A stretch of 64,000 nucleotides of DNA. It comes from Verrucomicrobium sp. (lineage in GTDB: Bacteria; Verrucomicrobiota; Verrucomicrobiia; Methylacidiphilales; GAS474). Below the pieces are notes generated by a model, which worked only from the letters and a program-made list of their open reading frames with translations, did no database searches and was not told where the DNA came from. The DNA is taken from NCBI GenBank assembly GCA_028283855.1, contig JAPWJX010000003.1, positions 310,001 through 374,000 of the forward strand, in the 5' to 3' direction. Below, in pieces: positions 27,154-34,744 of the stretch. A program made the translations under genes and the position numbers. Numbering within the stretch: the stretch's first letter is position 1; every line of letters starts with the position of its first letter.

Positions 27154-28305
27154 TTAACGGGACACTGCCGGTTCGGAACAGCGCGTCAAGTTGTTATCGA
27201 GCCGCGCGGTCTGCCGGGAGACGCTGTCCAGGAGGTAGAGGGAGCCTCCCTTGGCGTAGACCAGGTGGCGGGAATTGCGGGTCCAGGAGGGGTCCAGGCC
27301 GCCGGTGGTGGTGACCAGCTGGGCGCGGCCGGTGGCGAGGTCATAGACCGCCACCTGGAACTGCCCGCCGCTGCGCGCGGTGTAGGCGATCTTGCTGCCG
27401 TCCGGCGACCAATCCGGCTCCGCCGCGTAGGAGCTGCCGGAGCCCGCCGTGGAGAGGCGCGTCCCCGCGCCGCCGCCGGAGGGGGCGATGTAAAGCTGGA
27501 CGGAGCCGCGCTCGTCGGAGTCGTAGACGATCTTGCTTCCGTCCGGCGACCAGGAGGGGGAGGTCTCCGTGCCGGGGCCCTGGGTCAGCCGCCGCGCGGA
27601 GCCGCCCCCGGAGGGGATGACGTAGATGAGGGGGTTGCCGTCCTTGCTCAGGGTCAGGGCCAGATGGGAGCCGTCCGGGGAGAAGGCGGGGCCGGTGTTG
27701 ATGCCGGGGAAGGAGGAGACCTTGGAGCGGACGCTGGTGGAAAGGTGGATGACGTAGACGTCCGGATAGCCGCTCTTATAGGAGGTGTAGGCGATTTCCT
27801 TGCCGTCCGGGTTCCACTTCGGGTGGGCGCTGATGGTGCGGTCGCCGGTCAGCTGGACGGCGCCCGCGCCGTCGATGTCGCTGACGTAGACTTCCTTCGC
27901 CCCGCCCTGGGCGGAGATGCAGGCGACGCGGGAGGAGGAGAAGCCCTTCACCTTGGTGAGGGCAAAGAGGACATCGTCGGCGAATTCGTGCGCGGCGCGG
28001 CGGGACTGGCCGGTGTAGACGCGGGAGAAGAGGGAGGCGGAGCCCTGGGTGAGCTGGCCGGTCAGGGTGCCGTTGCTCCAGACGGCGCTGGCGGTGGCGC
28101 GGGCGTTCGGGTTGGCGGCGGTGCCCGCCTCGATGAGGAGGGTGCGGTTCAAGTCGGCGACGACGACGCGGGTGGCCGAATCGGCCTCCCCGCCGCCGGA
28201 GAAGGGCAGGACGCGGACGGGGATGCGGCCGTTGCCGCTGACGTCGACTTCCTGCGCGGAGAGGGGCAGGGCCAGGAGGAGGAGGAGGAAGAGGGAGCGG
28301 AGCAT
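27154..28305 (-). CDS. tolB: Tol-Pal system beta-propeller protein TolB
   Basis: This 383-residue periplasmic protein has a signal peptide (MLRSLFLLLLLALPLSAQ), a TolB N-terminal domain (about 25-140) and a six-bladed propeller. The propeller has repeated WD40-like Asp-Gly motifs: WNPDGKEIAYTS, FSPDGSHLALTLS, WSPDGSKIVYDS, WSPDGSKIAYTA. It interacts with Pal and TolA to maintain the outer membrane. It lies 11 nt after tolA and 25 nt before pal. Confidence 0.95.
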   Translation of the reverse strand: MLRSLFLLLLLALPLSAQEVDVSGNGRIPVRVLPFSGGGEADSATRVVVADLNRTLLIEAGTAANPNARATASAVWSNGTLTGQLTQGSASLFSRVYTGQSRRAAHEFADDVLFALTKVKGFSSSRVACISAQGGAKEVYVSDIDGAGAVQLTGDRTISAHPKWNPDGKEIAYTSYKSGYPDVYVIHLSTSVRSKVSSFPGINTGPAFSPDGSHLALTLSKDGNPLIYVIPSGGGSARRLTQGPGTETSPSWSPDGSKIVYDSDERGSVQLYIAPSGGGAGTRLSTAGSGSSYAAEPDWSPDGSKIAYTARSGGQFQVAVYDLATGRAQLVTTTGGLDPSWTRNSRHLVYAKGGSLYLLDSVSRQTARLDNNLTRCSEPAVSR

Positions 28306-28316
28306 AGGGGTGAAAG

Positions 28317-29334
28317 TTATTCGGCCAGTTTGAAGTTGATGACCACGCGCTCCGGCACCGAGTCGGGCCGAGGGCGGGGAAGCTTCCCCACCCGCCGCGC
28401 CGCGGCCAGCGCGCTTTGGTCGAACGTCGGGTTGCCGGAGGTGGCCAGGAGCGCAGCTTGGGTAACGGTACCGTCCTTTTCAACTTTAATCTGGATCTTG
28501 GCCCGCAGGGAGCGGCCGGCGAGCTGCGACGGGCTGGTCCCACTCCGCGTACATGCGCTGGCGGATCAGGTCGTAGTAGGTCGGGTCGCCCGGGGGGCCG
28601 CCGGAACCGGAGCCCACCTCGATCGGCGCCGCCGCGCCGGAGGCGGACAAGGCCGCGCCAAGGCGGGAGGCGACGCCCCCGGAGGTGACGCCGGGCGCGG
28701 CGGCCCCGGCGGAAGCGGAGGAGGAAGCCTTCCCCGCCCCGCGCCGGACGGCGGGCGTGCCGGGAACGCCGCTGGAGGAGGCGGCCGCGGCGGGCGTCTT
28801 GGACGGCGTGCGGGTCACCTCCTTCAGGCTGATCTTCGGCGCGTGGGACGCGGGCTTGGCCGGGGCGGCCTTCGGCTGGGGCGGGGTGGGAGGCGCTTCC
28901 GCCTTCGGCTTTTCCGGCGCGGGCTTCGGCTTGGCCGGGGGCTTCGGCGGCAGGACGATCTGGCTGGGGGCGGGCGGAGGCTCCGGCGCGGGCTCGGGGG
29001 CCGGCTCTGGGGCGGGGGCGGGCGTCGGCTCCGGGACCGGTTCCGGCGCAGGCGGAGCGGGCGGAGCCGGAGGCGCGGGGGCGGGTGCGGACGCCGCGGC
29101 GGGCGCGGCCGGGCCGGGCAGCTCGATCAATTCCATCGGCGCGCCGGCGCTGGTCCGGGCGGGCTCCAGCGCCGGGTGGAGGAGCGACCAGAGCGAAAGG
29201 AGGAGGAGCAGGAGCGCGTGGGCCAGCGCCACCGCCCAAAAGACGGGGCCGAAGCGGAGCGGCCGCCCGCCCTCCGGACGCGCGGCGGCGGGCCGCCGCG
29301 GCTCGGGATCAAGGAGACTTGGCTGCGGGGGCAT
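28317..29334 (-). CDS. tolA: TolA/TonB-like energy transducer, frameshifted near the C-terminus
   Basis: The protein has an N-terminal membrane helix (about 30-52), then a long Pro/Ala/Glu/Lys-rich periplasm-spanning stretch with EPXPEP and PKP repeats. A TonB/TolA C-terminal domain should follow. Translation reads YYDLIRQRMYAEWDQP, then leaves the domain for a short tail ending at 28486. In another frame the expected domain continues (SQLAGRSLRAKIQIKVEKDG, then VPERVVINFKLAE) to a stop at 28317. Removing one base from the GGG run at 28531-28533 (CCC on the coding strand) restores about 338 residues. An intact neighbourhood argues for sequencing error. Its start overlaps tolR by 26 nt. Confidence 0.82.
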
Positions 29335-29755
29335 CGGCGTCCAGATGCATGAGGCCCAGCCGGGTCACCTGCGCGCGCTGAAGCGCGTCGAAGACGTCGA
29401 CCAGCTGCTGGTAGCGCAGGTCGCGGTCGGCGCGGACGACGACGGCCAGCTTGGGGTCGGCGGCGTGGAGCCGGGCCAGCTCCGCCTCCAGTTCCGGCAG
29501 CGTGCAGCGCCGCCCGGCCAGGGAAACCGCCCCGGAACGGTCGACCTCCACGGTCTTCACCGCGCCCGCCTCCGGCGGCGGGGTCTTAGCGGCGGCGGAG
29601 GGCAGGTTGATCTCCAGGCTCCCCTCCATAAGCGGGGTGGTGATGATGAAGATGATGAGGAGGACGAACGCCAGGTCGAGCATCGGCGTCACGTTCAGCT
29701 CCGCCATCGTGGAATGGCCGCCCCGGTCGCTGAACCGTTTGAGGCCGCGCTTCAT
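29309..29755 (-). CDS. tolR: TolR/ExbD biopolymer transport protein
   Basis: This 148-residue protein has a short cytoplasmic N-terminus, MAELNVTPMLDLAFVLLIIF with the conserved membrane Asp of the proton channel, and a periplasmic domain ending in the usual DLRYQQLVDVFDALQ helix. With TolQ it forms the proton-driven motor that energises TolA. The start is ATG at 29755, overlapping tolQ by 4 nt. Operon context makes TolR the better name than ExbD. Confidence 0.93.
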   Translation of the reverse strand: MKRGLKRFSDRGGHSTMAELNVTPMLDLAFVLLIIFIITTPLMEGSLEINLPSAAAKTPPPEAGAVKTVEVDRSGAVSLAGRRCTLPELEAELARLHAADPKLAVVVRADRDLRYQQLVDVFDALQRAQVTRLGLMHLDADAPAAKSP

Positions 29756-30519
29756 TCGGCGATGGCGCGGCTCCGCTCCGCGAAGCGGTGGCGGAAGGCG
29801 GAGGCCAGCTCCGTGGCGAAGTTGTCCAAGCCTACCGTGAGGCCGCGCTGGGTGACGACCAGATAGTTGTAGGCGAACATGGCGGGAATCGCCACCAGGA
29901 GGCCCGTGACGGTGGTGATGAGGGAGCCGGAGACGCCCGGAGCCATGGCGGCCAGGCTGGCCTTGCCCGCCATGGCGATGTCCGTGAAGGCGTCCATGAC
30001 GCCCCAAACGGTGCCCAAAAGGCCCAGGAAGGGGCCGCCGCTGACGGCGGTGGCCAGGATGATCATGCGCGACTCCAATTGCAGGGACTGGACGCCGACG
30101 GCCTGCCCCAGCGCCGCGTCGACCGCCTCCAGCGCGGTGGGGCTGAGGCGCTCGAACTGCTCCGCCTCCGCCAGGCGGGCGGCGGCCGCCCCGTCCAGCT
30201 CCGTGGAGCCGACCAGGTGGTAGCACAGCTCCCGGCACCCGGCGGCGTAGACCGCGTAGGCGGGGGAGCCGGGGAACGATTCCCGGGAGAGGTAGATGGC
30301 CAGGGGACGGCGGCTGGAATGGAACTTCTGGAAAAAGCGGGCGTCCTGGCGGCGGGCCAGGCGGAACTCCGAAAGCTTGGTGATGATGACCGACCAGGAG
30401 AGAAGGGAGGCCAGCAGCAGGGCGGCGATGACGAATTTGCCGGCGGGCGTCGAGTGGCCGAAGGCAAAGAGAAGTCCGCCGCTCTCGGCAAAAAAGTTGA
30501 CCCAGGGTACAATCACCAT
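29752..30519 (-). CDS. tolQ: TolQ/ExbB proton channel subunit
   Basis: This 255-residue protein has three predicted helices. MotA/ExbB/TolQ signatures are SGGPFLGLLGTVWGVMDAF and GVSGSLITTVTGLLVAIPAM followed by AYNYLV. It forms the pentameric stator around TolR in the inner membrane. It is the first gene of tolQ-tolR-tolA-tolB-pal-tatC. A small palindrome (ACCATC-TCAT-GATGGT, 30520-30535) lies directly before the start and could take part in control. Confidence 0.93.
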   Translation of the reverse strand: MVIVPWVNFFAESGGLLFAFGHSTPAGKFVIAALLLASLLSWSVIITKLSEFRLARRQDARFFQKFHSSRRPLAIYLSRESFPGSPAYAVYAAGCRELCYHLVGSTELDGAAAARLAEAEQFERLSPTALEAVDAALGQAVGVQSLQLESRMIILATAVSGGPFLGLLGTVWGVMDAFTDIAMAGKASLAAMAPGVSGSLITTVTGLLVAIPAMFAYNYLVVTQRGLTVGLDNFATELASAFRHRFAERSRAIAE

Positions 30520-30583
30520 ACCATCTCATGATGGTACTGAACGCGGGGGGCGTCAACCCAGACCCAGTTTTCCGGCACTAATC

Positions 30584-31663
30584 ATGTCCCTGCCGCGCAA
30601 ATCCCGTTACCTCAAGCTGGCCCCGAAGGGCGCGCCCCGCCCCGCCCCGGCGCCGAAGCGCGGCCCCCTGGTCATGGTCGACGCGGGCCCGATCCGCGCC
30701 GCCGCGACGAAGAAATACCGCCAGGCCCAGACCCGCTTTGCCGACACGCAGAAGGCCCTGTCCCGCTTCCAGGAAAAGGATAAGCCCACGTTCGAGCGCT
30801 GGCTCCAGCAGACCTTCCGCGGCCTGGTGGGAGAATTGCGCGCCGCCCAATCGAAGCTGGCCGACCTGCGGGAGCTGGTCTTCGAGGTGGAGACGCGCAC
30901 CTGGTTCCGCAACCAAAGCTGCGCCGCCGCCTACCGCGACATCCTGGACCGCAAGGCCCGCCGCCAAAACGGCCAGGACGATCCCGAGCCGCCCGACGAC
31001 CTGGAGGAGGCCCTCCGCTCCCGCATGAAAGCCGACGAGGAGGAAGCCGAGGCCGAGCGCGCGGAGGCGGAGGCCGCCGCCTCCTCCCTCCCCTCCCGCG
31101 CGGGCAAAAAACAGCTCCCGCCCGACCGGGAGGCGCGGCTGAAGGCCGCCTACCGCTCCATGGCCCGCCGCCTCCACCCGGACCGCCACGGGGAAAAGGC
31201 GATCACCCCGCAGATGCGGGAGCGGTGGCACGCCGCGCAGGCCGCCTACCTGGCGGGCGACGTGGAGCTGCTCGAATCGCTTGAAACCCTCTGCCTGGAC
31301 GAGGAGGACGTCGACGGCGAGACGCCCGTCTCCTACATCCTGGCCCGCACGGGGCGGCTCCTGGCCTCCATCACCCAGCTCAGCGTCAAGGCGCAGAACT
31401 GCAAGAAGGACCCGGCCTGGGCTTTCTCCACCCTGGAGGAGGGGCCGGAGCTTTCCCGCATCGAGCGGCTGATGGCCAAGACGCTGCCCGTGCAGCTGAA
31501 AACCGCGCGCGGCGAGATCGCCGAGCTGGAGGCGAAGATCGCCGGCTGGCGCGACGATGCGGAACGCTTTTACCCCGGCTTCAAGGAAGCCCATTCCGGC
31601 AAAAAAGGCGCGCCGATCAAACCCGCCGGCCCTCCCCAGGGCAAGGCCCGCGCGAAAGCTTAA
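30584..31663 (+). CDS. J-domain protein with coiled-coil flanks
   Basis: This 359-residue protein is predicted cytoplasmic. A basic N-terminus (PRKSRYLKLAPKGAPRPAPA) and a helical, charged region (about 45-180, including EEEAEAERAEAEAAASS) precede a J-domain-like segment. There, LKAAYRSMARRLHPDRHGEK contains the HPD motif that stimulates DnaK-type chaperones (about residue 200). A second helical half ends with a Lys/Pro-rich tail. Placement of the J domain in the middle is unusual; canonical DnaJ has it at the N-terminus and zinc fingers that are absent here. It is divergent from the tol operon. The client is unknown. Confidence 0.75.
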   Translation: MSLPRKSRYLKLAPKGAPRPAPAPKRGPLVMVDAGPIRAAATKKYRQAQTRFADTQKALSRFQEKDKPTFERWLQQTFRGLVGELRAAQSKLADLRELVFEVETRTWFRNQSCAAAYRDILDRKARRQNGQDDPEPPDDLEEALRSRMKADEEEAEAERAEAEAAASSLPSRAGKKQLPPDREARLKAAYRSMARRLHPDRHGEKAITPQMRERWHAAQAAYLAGDVELLESLETLCLDEEDVDGETPVSYILARTGRLLASITQLSVKAQNCKKDPAWAFSTLEEGPELSRIERLMAKTLPVQLKTARGEIAELEAKIAGWRDDAERFYPGFKEAHSGKKGAPIKPAGPPQGKARAKA

Positions 31664-32904
31664 CGGACCAGGGAGAGGGCGTCGCCCGCCTCGGCAGCCT
31701 GGCCGGGCCGATCAAAAACCACTCCCGCCAACGCCTGCGGTTCCAAGCGCGGCAGCTCGATCCGTTCCCGGCGCGGCGGCGCCGTCGCCTCCATCGCCTC
31801 CCGGGCCGCGTCGAGGCCCCGGCATTCCGCCGCCAGGCGCGTCAGGAGCGGGCGCGTCTCCGGCTCCGCCTTGGCGGCCAGGGCCTGCCACCGCTCCTTC
31901 GGCCATCGGTCGCTCACCGGCTGGAGCCACTCCTGCGCGATCCGCTGAAGAAGGGCGCGGCCGTGGACCGGGCTGGGCTCCAGGCCCATCTTCGTCCGCC
32001 CTTCCGGGTCACCGTAGAATTCGAGGAGGTCGCCGTAGACGGCGGGGAGCGCCTCGGCAAAGAACCGCTCCCGCTGGGCGGGGGAGAGCTTGGCCGCGGC
32101 GCTCTCTTTCAGCTCGTAGAGCGCCTCGGCGGCGGCGCAGTTTTCCTCCGTAGCCAGGGGATAGTCGGGATGGGCGGGGCGGCCGGAGAGCGGCCCTTCG
32201 AAGGCGGCGCGGGCTTCCTCCGGCGTGGCGGGGAGCGCCTTCCAGCCGGAGGCGCTGGCGTGGACGAGCTGGTGGAGACAGGCCTGGATCTCGGCGTATT
32301 GGAGGCCGTAGACCTCCGGCTCCTCGCCATTCTTTCCGCTGGCGATATGGCGGAGCTTGTCATGCCGCGCCGCCGTTTCCTCCGGCGTTTCCTCGGCGGC
32401 CAGGATGGCCTCCAGCTCCGGCCCGTGGCCGTAGCGGACGGAGGAGCCCCAGGTCTCCTCCTTGCCCGGGCCGGAGAGGAGGAGGCGGTCGAGGGTGTGG
32501 ACGCGACACTGGAGGGCGTGGAGCGCCTCGTGCGTCAGGCCGGTGGCGGCGCCGCGGGAATCGGCGGGCAGGACGCCGACGACGACCGCCGGGGCGAGCG
32601 CGATCCGCAGGTCGCCCAGGCAGGAAAAGGAGCCGTTGAGGTTGATCGGCGCCATGTCGGCCACCATGTTGTAGGCTTCGCCCGGCGCGCCGATTTCCAA
32701 CCGGCGGAAGGCGGTGAACTTCTTCTCGTTCGCCGCCGCCTGCCCTTCCAGGGTGAAGAAGCGGACGGGGACGGAGAGGATGATGTCCGGATCCCGCCGC
32801 AGGCCGCGCACCGCGCCGGGGTCGATCAGCTCCGCCGACGTCGCCGCGCCCGCTTTAAGTAAAGCGGGCAAAGCAAAAGCGGGGCTGTCGGGCAGGTTGG
32901 GCAT
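31660..32904 (-). CDS. HExxH-family paralogue A (putative zinc-dependent hydrolase)
   Basis: This 414-residue protein carries THEALHAL with a zincin-type HExxH at residues 125-129. It shares several blocks with the three tandem genes at 38261-42871. These are GHGPELEAILAAEETPEETA (a conserved acidic residue, Glu165, could be a third metal ligand), YAEIQACLHQLVHA, and EALPAVYGDLLEFYGDPEGR followed by KMGLEPSPVH. I cannot assign it to a named peptidase family; zinc binding and proteolysis are inferences. Unlike its paralogues it has no clear signal peptide. It overlaps the J-domain gene tail to tail by 4 nt. Confidence 0.7.
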   Translation of the reverse strand: MPNLPDSPAFALPALLKAGAATSAELIDPGAVRGLRRDPDIILSVPVRFFTLEGQAAANEKKFTAFRRLEIGAPGEAYNMVADMAPINLNGSFSCLGDLRIALAPAVVVGVLPADSRGAATGLTHEALHALQCRVHTLDRLLLSGPGKEETWGSSVRYGHGPELEAILAAEETPEETAARHDKLRHIASGKNGEEPEVYGLQYAEIQACLHQLVHASASGWKALPATPEEARAAFEGPLSGRPAHPDYPLATEENCAAAEALYELKESAAAKLSPAQRERFFAEALPAVYGDLLEFYGDPEGRTKMGLEPSPVHGRALLQRIAQEWLQPVSDRWPKERWQALAAKAEPETRPLLTRLAAECRGLDAAREAMEATAPPRRERIELPRLEPQALAGVVFDRPGQAAEAGDALSLVR

Positions 32905-32973
32905 GGGCGGAAACGACCCCCGCGGAAAGCAGGAATTCTGCCAAAGGAGGCCGCCCCGGCCATTTCAGCTAAA

Positions 32974-34737
32974 TTAGCCGCCGAAGTTGCCCGCCCGCCA
33001 GAGCCGGGCGTAGAGGCCGTCCCGGGCCAGAAGCTCCGGCCCCGTGCCGCTCTCGACGATCTTTCCTCCCTCCATGACGTGGATCACGTCGGCGTGGTGG
33101 ATCGTGTTCAGGCGGTGGGTGACGATGAGGGTCGCCGGGCCTTTCATGAGGGCGCGGAGCGTCTCCAAAATCTCGGACTCGGTCTCCGGGTCGAGGGCGC
33201 TCGTCGGCTCGTCCAGGAGGAGGATGGGGGAGCCCTTCAGGAAGGCGCGGGCGATGCCGATGCGCTGGCGCTGCCCGCCGGAGAGGCGGACGCCGCGTTC
33301 GCCCACGGGCGTGTCGTAGCCCTGGGGAAGCTTATTGATGAACGCGTCGGCCTGGGCCCGGCGGGCGGCCTCCCGGATCTCGCTCTTCCTGGCCCCCAGC
33401 TTCCCGTAGGCGATGTTCTCCTCCACCGTGCCGGAGAGAAGGATCGTCTCCTGCAGCACCATGGCGATCTGCTCCCGGACCGATTTCTTGCTCACCTCCC
33501 GCAGGTCGGCGCCGTCGATGCGGACGGTGCCGGAGGTGGGGTCGTAAAAGCGCGCGATGAGGGAGAGGACGGTCGTCTTCCCCGCGCCGGTCCCGCCGAC
33601 GAGGGCGACGGTCTGGCCGGGGCGGACCTCCAGGTCGATCCCCTGGAGGATCGGGTGGCCCTCCTCGTAGGAAAAGGCGACCTGCTCCAGCTCGACGCGG
33701 CCCGCCACGCCGCGCAGGGCGGGAGCGTTCGGCTTCTCCGGCACGGTGTCCTCCGCGTCGAGGACCTCGAAGACCCGCTCCATGCCCGCCGCCGCCCCCT
33801 CCATCGCCCAGGCGGTGTAGGAAAGCTGTTCCAGAGGCTGGTAGAGCGTGGCCAGATAGGAAAGGAAGACGTAGAGGTCGCCCACGCCGATCTGCCCGGC
33901 CAGGACGTGCCGGACGCCCAGGTAGAGGATCGCCGCCGTGCCCGCCGACGTGATGAGGCCGACGACGAGGCCGGAAAGGGAATTGGTGAGGGTCAGCTTC
34001 AGGTTGGCGCCGTAGCTCTCCCGCGCCTCGCGGACGAACTGGCCGACCTCGTATTCTTCCCGGTTGAAGGCCTGGACCACGCGGATGGCCCCCAGCCCCT
34101 CGCTGGCGGCGGCCAGCACGTCGCTCTCCTCCTTCTGCAGGTCGCTGCTCTCCCGCCGGATGCGGCCCGCGTAGAAGGCGATGGCCGCCCAAAGAAACGG
34201 CGCGACGGCCAGGGAAACCCAGGCCAGCTGCCGGTCCATGGAGTACATGACGGCGAAGGCGCCGCCCAATGTCACCAGCGCGCCGACAACGGAGGCGAAG
34301 CCCCGGTTGAAGAAGGTCTGCACGGCCTGCGCGTCGTAGGCGACGCGGTAGGTGGAGTCGGCGCTGCGCCGCCGGTCGTGGAAGTGGAGGGGGAGGCGCT
34401 GGAGGCAGGCGTAGAGCCGGGTGCGCAGTTCCAAGAGCGCCCGCAGGCCGATGCGGGTCATCAGGTAGTTCTGCCCCACCCCGGCCAGGCCGCCCAGCAG
34501 GTAGATGACGACGACGCCCAGGGTGGCGACGAGGACCTCCTCTCCCGTGGTGAGGGCGGTGTCCCGCCAGGGCACGGCGTGGTCGTGGGCGGTGGGCAGG
34601 AGGGTGTCCAGGATCCACTTCACCGGCCACGGCTTAAGAAGGCTTAAGGCGACGTTGAGGACCAAAAGCCCCAGCGCCACGCCGATCTGCGGCAGCTGCT
34701 CGCGGTAGCACCCGATGACGCGGCGGTAGAGGCCCAT
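32974..34737 (-). CDS. ABC exporter (fused membrane and ATPase domains)
   Basis: This 587-residue half-transporter of the MsbA/bacterial multidrug exporter type has six helices in residues 15-310. A nucleotide-binding domain follows with Walker A LVGGTGAGKTTVLS, Q-loop MVLQETILLSGTVEENIAYG, signature RLSGGQRQRIGIARAFLKG, Walker B ILLLDEPTSALDPE and H-loop VTHRL. It would act as a homodimer in the inner membrane. It lies 7 nt downstream of the glycosidase-glycosyltransferase fusion, so the pair probably makes and exports a glycan or glycolipid. The substrate cannot be read from sequence. Confidence 0.92.
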   Translation of the reverse strand: MGLYRRVIGCYREQLPQIGVALGLLVLNVALSLLKPWPVKWILDTLLPTAHDHAVPWRDTALTTGEEVLVATLGVVVIYLLGGLAGVGQNYLMTRIGLRALLELRTRLYACLQRLPLHFHDRRRSADSTYRVAYDAQAVQTFFNRGFASVVGALVTLGGAFAVMYSMDRQLAWVSLAVAPFLWAAIAFYAGRIRRESSDLQKEESDVLAAASEGLGAIRVVQAFNREEYEVGQFVREARESYGANLKLTLTNSLSGLVVGLITSAGTAAILYLGVRHVLAGQIGVGDLYVFLSYLATLYQPLEQLSYTAWAMEGAAAGMERVFEVLDAEDTVPEKPNAPALRGVAGRVELEQVAFSYEEGHPILQGIDLEVRPGQTVALVGGTGAGKTTVLSLIARFYDPTSGTVRIDGADLREVSKKSVREQIAMVLQETILLSGTVEENIAYGKLGARKSEIREAARRAQADAFINKLPQGYDTPVGERGVRLSGGQRQRIGIARAFLKGSPILLLDEPTSALDPETESEILETLRALMKGPATLIVTHRLNTIHHADVIHVMEGGKIVESGTGPELLARDGLYARLWRAGNFGG

Positions 34738-34744
34738 GGGAAAG

